Source: Leptospira ainazelensis
Lineage (GTDB): Bacteria > Spirochaetota > Leptospiria > Leptospirales > Leptospiraceae
Length of the DNA: 64,000 nt
Assembly (NCBI RefSeq): GCF_016918785.1
Contig: NZ_JAFFPT010000009.1
Location: forward strand, 124,001 to 188,000
Direction of reading: 5' to 3'
A program made the position numbers and the translations under genes. Each line of letters starts with the position of its first letter. The first letter of the stretch is position 1. Positions 57,188 to 64,000 of the stretch are shown piece after piece. The notes beneath the pieces were generated by a model. The model was given only the letters and a program-made list of their open reading frames with translations, searched no databases and was not told the DNA's origin.

Positions 57188-57520
57188 GTGTCAAAAAAAG
57201 GTCTTAAAGTCGGAATTCTTTTACTTCTGCTCATCGGCTGGATGGGAAGGGAAATCCATACACACTCCGAAAAAGAATTTAGGATTCTGGTTTCACAATC
57301 CAGGCTCGTGTCTCCAGGAGACGCAAAACATTCTCCCGCTTGCCCTGTTTGTCAGTTGCAAAGGAATCTTTCTTCTTTGTGGAATCCCGACTTTTTAGTC
57401 AGTGAATCTTCCTTATTTTTCGCAATAGAAAACGTTTCGTCTTCCAGAGTTTTTATTCTTTCTTTTACGATATCTCAAATCCAGCTCGGGCGCGCTCCTC
57501 CTCTCCTATTCACAACCTAA
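57188..57520 (+). CDS. Small exported protein with His and Cys pairs, DUF2946-like
   Basis: 110 residues from a GTG start. One hydrophobic segment (VGILLLLLIGWMGREIHTHS) then HSPACPVCQLQRNLSSLW, giving a CPxC pair and His, and a second hydrophobic stretch (RVFILSFTISQIQLGRAPPL). Small proteins of this sort, with H and CxxC near an outer-membrane receptor gene, are often annotated DUF2946 and linked to metal handling. The match is weak. It is 51 bases upstream of the receptor gene and probably shares its promoter. Confidence 0.55.
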   Translation: MSKKGLKVGILLLLLIGWMGREIHTHSEKEFRILVSQSRLVSPGDAKHSPACPVCQLQRNLSSLWNPDFLVSESSLFFAIENVSSSRVFILSFTISQIQLGRAPPLLFTT

Positions 57521-57571
57521 ATTCCATTTTTATTTTGTTTGATTTAGGACTTTTTGTCCGGGAGCTACCGC

Positions 57572-59905
57572 TTGAAAAAGCCATTACATTATTATTTTAG
57601 AATATTCTTATTTATTATTTTTGTTTCTCCGTTTTCAGTTTTTGCTTTGGACGTCGCCATGTCGGGAACCGTGAAGGACAAGGACGGAAATCCGATTTCC
57701 AACGCAAGGGTTTTGATTCAAGAATCCAGAAAGAGCGCCGTCACCAACGAAAAAGGAGAATTCGTTTTGGACCACGTTACTCCGGGAAAATATACTTTTT
57801 CCGCAAGTTCAAGCGGATATCAGCCCGAGACAATTTCCGTTTCCGTAGGAGAAAAAGACGAAAAGATTCAGTTTACTCTGATCAAAAGTTCTTTGGACGA
57901 TTCTTCGATCAACGTTACCGCAAAATCCACGATCTCGGATTTTCTAACTTCCCCACAACCGATCACCGTTTTAACCGGAAGACAACTCGACAGACAAAGA
58001 GGTGAAACGGCCATGTCTGCGATCAATAACACACCCGGGGTTTCCAACCTGACAACTGGAGCGGGGACCTCGAAACCCATCATCCGAGGATTGACCGGTC
58101 AGAGAGTTCTTGTAATGACCGACGGGATTAGGCAAGAAGAACAACAATTCGGAGACGACCACACAGTTGAATTAGACGCTTTTAATATTCAAAAAATTGA
58201 AATCATTCGCGGGCCTGGAAGTTTGTTATACGGTTCGGATGCGCTCGGCGGGGTCGTAAATGTTATCAGAGACAAAGCCCCGCTTTCCGGCGAAGGTGTT
58301 CCGAAGATGGCGGGACTTTTTAATTCCAACAGTTATTCCAACAATAAACAGGACGCGGGCAATTTTGCGGTATTCGGCAACATCGACGGTTTCGGTTATC
58401 GTGCCAGCGCAAACACTCGTAAAGCCGGAAGAATCACGACGCCGAACGGAACCGTTCCGAACACCGGAATGATCGAAAAAAACAAAAGTGCATCCATAGG
58501 ATTGGATGGAAAATGGGGAAACTTCTATATCGATTCCTTTCAGAGAGAACAGACTCAGGATCTTTTTGATAACCCGAATGAAAATCCCGGGGCCACAATC
58601 TTTCAAAAACTCAAACACGAAAAATCGCATTTTCATTCGTTTCTGATTTTGCCTGCGGGAAACTTAGAATTAGACGTTTCCTACCAAAGAAACAATCGAA
58701 GAGAAATCGAATCGAAGAATAAAATTCTGCCGATCAAGGATACGCTCTTGGACGAAACGATAGACAACTTTGACAAATCGTTTCAATACTATCAAGTCAC
58801 TGCCCGTGAAAAACATCAAGGATTGAACCTCTACTTGGACACCGCGACCGCAGACGCGAAGTTTCATCACAAACCGATGTTCGGAATTTTGAAAGGAACC
58901 GCAGGGGTTTCCGGGTTACAACAAACCAACAAAACGATAGGCTCCGAACCTTTGATCCCGTCCTACGGTATCGTAAACATAGCCGGTTTCTTTTTGGAAG
59001 AATTGAAGTTGGGTTCCGTCACCCTCAGCGCCGGCGTGAGGGGAGACAAAAGGGCTACCGATATCAGAAACAATGCCGCGTTAGGCGTTAACGAACAAAC
59101 CAAAAATTATTATGCGACAACGGGTTCGACCGGACTCGTCTGGAGGATCAACAAGTCTTTTTCTTCCATTCTCAACTATGGAAGAGGATTTAGAGCGCCG
59201 ACTCCTTTCGAACTTTTTTCGAACGGAGTCCACGAAGGAACAGGAAGATTCGAAATAGGAAGAAACACACTCAAACCCGAATATTCAAATAACGTGGATT
59301 TCGCTTTGAGATACGCCTCTTCGCGGATTCAGACCGAGATCAGCGTGTTTCAAAATCACATTCAAAATTTTATATATGCCGCGAGCATAGCCGAGATCGA
59401 CCCCGAATCGGGACTTCCTAAATACAATTACAAACAAGGGGACGCCGTTTTAAAAGGAGGCGAATTCTCCATCCAAGCCGAATTGACGAAAAAGTTGCTC
59501 CTTTCCGGAGGAATCGATATCGTTCACGCCAGAAATCAAAACGACACAAATCCGCTTCCAAAAACGACTCCCAATCGAGCGAGAGCAGGTCTTCGATGGA
59601 CTGAGGATTCTTTGTTAGGAATGAAAAACTTCTATTTTACGATCAACGGAAGATTCTACGATTCCCAATATCGTGTCGATCCGAAAGAAACTCCGAGCAA
59701 GGGTTACAATCTTACGGATATCGGGTTAGGTTTTGAGTTACCGTATTTTGGAGACGGAAATTCAAAACCTACGGTGGACTTGAGCGTTCAGAACGTATTC
59801 AATGTTTCTTATGTAGATCATCTGAGTCGTTATAAAGAATACGCCCTCAATCCGGGAGTGAACGCGATTCTAAAAGTTTCCTTCCCATTTACACTCATTC
59901 AATAG
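57572..59905 (+). CDS. TonB-dependent outer-membrane receptor (ZnuD-like)
   Basis: 777 residues from a TTG start with GGGAG 7 bases before it. Signal peptide (YYFRIFLFIIFVSPFSVFA), then a CarboxypepD_reg-like domain (GTVKDKDGNPISNARVLI, YTFSASSSGYQPETISV), plug domain (PGVSNLTTGAGTSKPIIRGL, RVLVMTDGIRQEEQQFGDDH, IEIIRGPGSLLYGSDALGG) and a 22-strand-type barrel ending in VNAILKVSFPFTLIQ. The QFGDDH plug pattern resembles ZnuD-type zinc receptors, but the ligand is not proven. Co-transcribed with the small upstream gene and the lipoprotein downstream. Confidence 0.88.
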   Translation: MKKPLHYYFRIFLFIIFVSPFSVFALDVAMSGTVKDKDGNPISNARVLIQESRKSAVTNEKGEFVLDHVTPGKYTFSASSSGYQPETISVSVGEKDEKIQFTLIKSSLDDSSINVTAKSTISDFLTSPQPITVLTGRQLDRQRGETAMSAINNTPGVSNLTTGAGTSKPIIRGLTGQRVLVMTDGIRQEEQQFGDDHTVELDAFNIQKIEIIRGPGSLLYGSDALGGVVNVIRDKAPLSGEGVPKMAGLFNSNSYSNNKQDAGNFAVFGNIDGFGYRASANTRKAGRITTPNGTVPNTGMIEKNKSASIGLDGKWGNFYIDSFQREQTQDLFDNPNENPGATIFQKLKHEKSHFHSFLILPAGNLELDVSYQRNNRREIESKNKILPIKDTLLDETIDNFDKSFQYYQVTAREKHQGLNLYLDTATADAKFHHKPMFGILKGTAGVSGLQQTNKTIGSEPLIPSYGIVNIAGFFLEELKLGSVTLSAGVRGDKRATDIRNNAALGVNEQTKNYYATTGSTGLVWRINKSFSSILNYGRGFRAPTPFELFSNGVHEGTGRFEIGRNTLKPEYSNNVDFALRYASSRIQTEISVFQNHIQNFIYAASIAEIDPESGLPKYNYKQGDAVLKGGEFSIQAELTKKLLLSGGIDIVHARNQNDTNPLPKTTPNRARAGLRWTEDSLLGMKNFYFTINGRFYDSQYRVDPKETPSKGYNLTDIGLGFELPYFGDGNSKPTVDLSVQNVFNVSYVDHLSRYKEYALNPGVNAILKVSFPFTLIQ

Positions 59906-59915
59906 GAAAAAAATC

Positions 59916-60320
59916 ATGAAAAAATACATTCTAATTTTCTTAATCATTCCGATCCTTTTCTGTCAAAAAGATAAGGATGAGCACGACAAAGATCAAACGA
60001 CTCGTCTTCTTGCTAGCGCTTTTAACGAAACAAAAGCCGACTGCGTCTATTGTACGGACACACAAGCCTTTCAGGGAAATTGTACCTGTTTTACACAGAT
60101 TCCGGTTTGGAGTTGCCAAGGTTATTCCCAAGGACGCCAGAAATCAAATTCGGTCAAAGTATCCTGCGAGGACTTGACATCCAAAGGGCTCTGGACCAAT
60201 ACCAAGCCGGAAGGGGAAGAAAGTTCGGAAACTGCAGAACCTGTTCCGCCCAAAACTTGCACTTACTTAACCTGCCCGCCTGAGGCTTACAGAGCCGCCT
60301 TTACACCGGACGGACTTTAA
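59916..60320 (+). CDS. Cys-rich lipoprotein downstream of the TonB receptor
   Basis: 134 residues. Signal peptide with lipobox YILIFLIIPILFCQK. Mature part has eight further Cys (CVYCTD, NCTCFT, SCQGY, SCEDL, CTYLTCPP) and several Lys-Asp-His repeats early (KDKDEHDKDQ), so it may bind metal. Starts 10 bases after the receptor stop and is followed by a terminator-like hairpin. No recognised family. Confidence 0.75.
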   Translation: MKKYILIFLIIPILFCQKDKDEHDKDQTTRLLASAFNETKADCVYCTDTQAFQGNCTCFTQIPVWSCQGYSQGRQKSNSVKVSCEDLTSKGLWTNTKPEGEESSETAEPVPPKTCTYLTCPPEAYRAAFTPDGL

Positions 60321-60330
60321 AAAAAATCAC

Positions 60331-60380
60331 AAACAGGAAATCTCATATCGGAAACGATTCGAAGAATATTCCTGTTTTTT
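60331..60380 (+). terminator. Predicted terminator of the TonB receptor unit
   Basis: AAACAGGAA (60331-60339) pairs with TTCCTGTTT (60369-60377) and is followed by TTT. The loop of 29 bases is long, so strength is uncertain. It is 10 bases after the lipoprotein stop and just before the convergent beta-flower gene ends at 60379. Confidence 0.5.
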
Positions 60381-60777
60381 AATATTCTTTCACCGATCCC
60401 TGCCGGATCGATTTTTTATTTTCCGAAAAAATTAGCAATCGAGAGTTTTGACCAGGTCTCGATGAAATCGGTTTTCGAGGGGACAAAGAGGGAAGCTCCT
60501 TGATCGGTCTCAAGTCCTTGATTGCTTTGAGCGGCGTGACCGTGGTCATCGGTTTTACGGGACCTCCTTGCGAGTTCTGAGTAAATAGGATACATTCTCC
60601 CTCTCGATCCCGAACCCATCCGTTTTGATACCAACCGAGACAGACCCCGGAAAAAGAATAAAGATATTCTTTTTCAAAATATGCGACCGGTCTTCCTGAG
60701 AAAGTATAGACGTTCACTCCGTCCTGAGAGTAAGCGACCGCCTTTCCTCCCTTATCGTAAAAATCCAGCTCGTCCAT
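60379..60777 (-). CDS. 4-fold beta-flower domain protein
   Basis: 132 residues. Four similar short beta units are visible: FYDKGGKAVAYSQDG, VYTFSGRPVAYFEKE, LYSFSGVCLGWYQNGW and VRDREGECILFTQ, the arrangement of 4-fold beta-flower domains. The C-terminal half (PMTTVTPLKAIKDLRPIKEL) is Pro/Lys-rich and probably unstructured. Start has a strong AGGAGGAG site. Function unknown; in other genomes such domains occur in small stand-alone proteins. Confidence 0.8.
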   Translation of the reverse strand: MDELDFYDKGGKAVAYSQDGVNVYTFSGRPVAYFEKEYLYSFSGVCLGWYQNGWVRDREGECILFTQNSQGGPVKPMTTVTPLKAIKDLRPIKELPSLSPRKPISSRPGQNSRLLIFSENKKSIRQGSVKEY

Positions 60778-61043
60778 CGTATTCTCCTCCTTCGAAGGAT
60801 ATGCTTTGATTATCTTACCGAAATCGATTTTCGCAATTTATTTCCTTCGGATTCGATTGAAAAAGAATCGCCTTCTAAGATCGTTTTGTGCAAAAAAAGT
60901 TTTCTCGGAAACAGGACGTTTGTTGAAAATCGGTTCCCGAAAGATTCAAAATCGGCGCCATACCGGAATCAGGAAAACCTGTTTACAAATCCAAGCTGGA
61001 TGAAGAAATGAAATCCGAATTTAAAACGGAGTGATGAAACGTT

Positions 61044-61223
61044 ATGCCTTATGTAAACTTACAAGTCGCGGGCCTTCTGACGCGAAAACAGAAAGAGGAA
61101 ATTGTTAAGGAATTTACGGAAACTCTCGAACGAGTTGCGGGAAAACCTCCGGAAGTGACCTACATCGTGATCGAAGAGGTATCCAAAGAAAATTGGGCTA
61201 AGGGCGGAAAACTCCTCGAATAA
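61044..61223 (+). CDS. 4-oxalocrotonate tautomerase family protein
   Basis: 59 residues: MPYVNLQVAGLLTRKQKEEI, then VKEFTETLERVAGKPPEVTY and IVIEEVSKENWAKGGKLLE. It keeps the hallmarks of the family: Pro1 after processing of Met, a helix, a second strand with IVIEEV, and ENWAKGG. Tautomerases use Pro1 as the acid-base to isomerise 2-hydroxymuconate-like compounds; substrate here unknown. The gene is short and isolated. Confidence 0.9.
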   Translation: MPYVNLQVAGLLTRKQKEEIVKEFTETLERVAGKPPEVTYIVIEEVSKENWAKGGKLLE

Positions 61224-61349
61224 AAGTTCCGCCGGATTCTTCCTTGTGCCTAAAAGTATAATTTCCCAAATTTAATTTTTGATTTTTTTGTAAATTGCTC
61301 GATTTTTCCGAAATAAGGAGTTTGCGGCTTCAGTTCCGCGTCAAGATCA

Positions 61350-62120
61350 ATGTCCACAATTCTATTCTCCATTTCAAAACTTGCGACGCTGGTTCTGTTC
61401 CCTCTTCCTTTGGTTCTGCTTGTTTTATTGATCGCTGGGCTCAGACTCAGACGATGGAAGGAAAAACTTTCGATTCTCTTACCGGTGCTTTTTCTCTGGA
61501 TTCTCTCAACGAGCACGGTTTCACAAAAACTCATTCAGTCTTTGGAAATTTATTATCCGCCGATTTCGGTCGACGCGGTTCCGAAGGCGGACGTCATCTT
61601 AGTGTTAGGCGGAATGGTTTCCACTCTGAGTCGTCACGACGAACCCGTGGAACTCAACAATACGGCGGAAAGACTGACGGAAACGATTCGACTTTATCAG
61701 GCAAAAAAAGCGCCCCGTATTCTTTTTTCGGGAGGATCGGGAAATCTATTCTACCAGGAAGTTCCTGAATCCGAACCTGCAGGACGATTTTTAAGACAAC
61801 TGGGAATTCCCGAATCTTCTTTGATCTTAGAATCCAAAAGCAGAAACACCGCAGAGAACGTGGCCTTTACGACGGAGTTGCTCAAGGAGAAAGGTTGGAA
61901 GTCCATCATCCTCGTGACTTCTTCCTTCCACATGAAACGATCCGTCGAAAACTTTCAGAACAAAGGAATCACAATCATTCCCTTCCCCACAGACTTTCGA
62001 GCTCAGAAGGCGGTTCTTACATTGGACAATTTTTTTCCATCCACATTCTGTCTCGAAAATTCAACGATCTCGATCAAGGAATGGATCGGAATTCTCGTTC
62101 AAAAGATTAAGAACTCTTGA
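61350..62120 (+). CDS. YdcF/ElyC family membrane protein (DUF218)
   Basis: 256 residues. Two N-terminal membrane helices (LATLVLFPLPLVLLVLLIAG and LSILLPVLFLWILSTSTV) then a DUF218 domain: KADVILVLGGMVSTL, TERLTETIRLYQAKKAPRI with LFSGGSG, LILESKSRNTAENV, and SIILVTSSFHMKRSVENF. ElyC acts in envelope biogenesis at the undecaprenyl-phosphate step in E. coli; the role in spirochaetes is not known. It precedes ccmE by 102 bases on the same strand. Confidence 0.92.
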   Translation: MSTILFSISKLATLVLFPLPLVLLVLLIAGLRLRRWKEKLSILLPVLFLWILSTSTVSQKLIQSLEIYYPPISVDAVPKADVILVLGGMVSTLSRHDEPVELNNTAERLTETIRLYQAKKAPRILFSGGSGNLFYQEVPESEPAGRFLRQLGIPESSLILESKSRNTAENVAFTTELLKEKGWKSIILVTSSFHMKRSVENFQNKGITIIPFPTDFRAQKAVLTLDNFFPSTFCLENSTISIKEWIGILVQKIKNS

Positions 62121-62222
62121 AAGACCCTTGGTTCGGAGTAAAATAAGGATATTTCCACTTTTCTCCTTCCAATGTCTCGGTTTTTATGGTCTAAAACAGA
62201 AACTAGATCGGAACTTTTAACG

Positions 62223-62618
<396 letters not shown>

Positions 62619-62660
62619 ATCTCTGTCGCCTAAAAGCGAAAGGACAATGGACTCTTTGAT

Positions 62661-64000
<1,340 letters not shown>

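Overview
The window reads as a chromosomal segment of a Leptospira species (Spirochaetes). The evidence is families largely confined to the genus (a DUF1564 protein and a DUF1574-like SGNH protein), many lipoproteins with loose spirochaetal lipoboxes, dispersed short GTAGGAACTCC-type intergenic repeats, and a gene set matching what I know of leptospiral genomes. GC looks moderate (roughly 40 %, judged by eye). I cannot fix the species; a pathogen-clade member with fairly high GC is the best guess. No rRNA, tRNA, CRISPR array, prophage or intact insertion sequence was recognised.

Layout. 1-9.4 kb: TPM-domain proteins, YjbR-like protein, AraC regulator, SufE, a quinone-oxidoreductase-like dehydrogenase, a two-gene unit of a 2-oxoglutarate oxygenase and a bile-acid:Na+ symporter-family protein, and tRNA hydroxylase TrhO. 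9.6-21.9 kb: two alkylation-repair proteins (AlkD-like, AlkA-like), an acyltransferase-3, TypA/BipA, a molybdopterin oxidoreductase, a 118-bp tandem repeat, pirin and an MFS transporter. 21.9-33 kb: a lipoprotein/thioredoxin pair, a DUF1566 protein, DUF1564, an acyl-CoA synthetase, then LytR-like, RsfS, MBOAT and SGNH genes in one run. 33-49.4 kb: YyaL/DUF255, TolC, a methyltransferase/hotdog pair facing a MarR regulator, a di-haem peroxidase, an ECF41 sigma-factor operon with a recognisable cognate promoter, acyl-CoA dehydrogenase, CaiB-type CoA-transferase, and an NHL-repeat lipoprotein with a frameshift in its signal peptide. 49.4-57 kb: a gene-sparse accessory stretch with a decayed gene copy, a second acyltransferase-3, an SGNH/outer-membrane pair, and a divergent ECF sigma/FecR/Sm-like-module locus. 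57-64 kb: a TonB-dependent receptor unit, tautomerase, YdcF, and the start of a cytochrome c maturation operon (CcmE, CcmF) in which CcmE carries Cys in place of the haem-binding His.

How parts work together. Several loci concern envelope modification (two acyltransferase-3 proteins, MBOAT plus SGNH partner, SGNH lipoprotein plus predicted outer-membrane protein). Two separate ECF systems sit here: an ECF41 factor with a fused C-terminal regulatory domain, transcribed behind a flavin oxidoreductase, and an ECF/FecR pair divergent from a membrane protein whose paralogue has decayed 3.7 kb away. The most notable observations are the ECF41 promoter match, the CxxxY CcmE, the duplicated and decayed ECF-linked gene, the T-tract frameshift in the NHL lipoprotein, the remnant Crp-type helix-turn-helix, and three classes of intergenic repeat.
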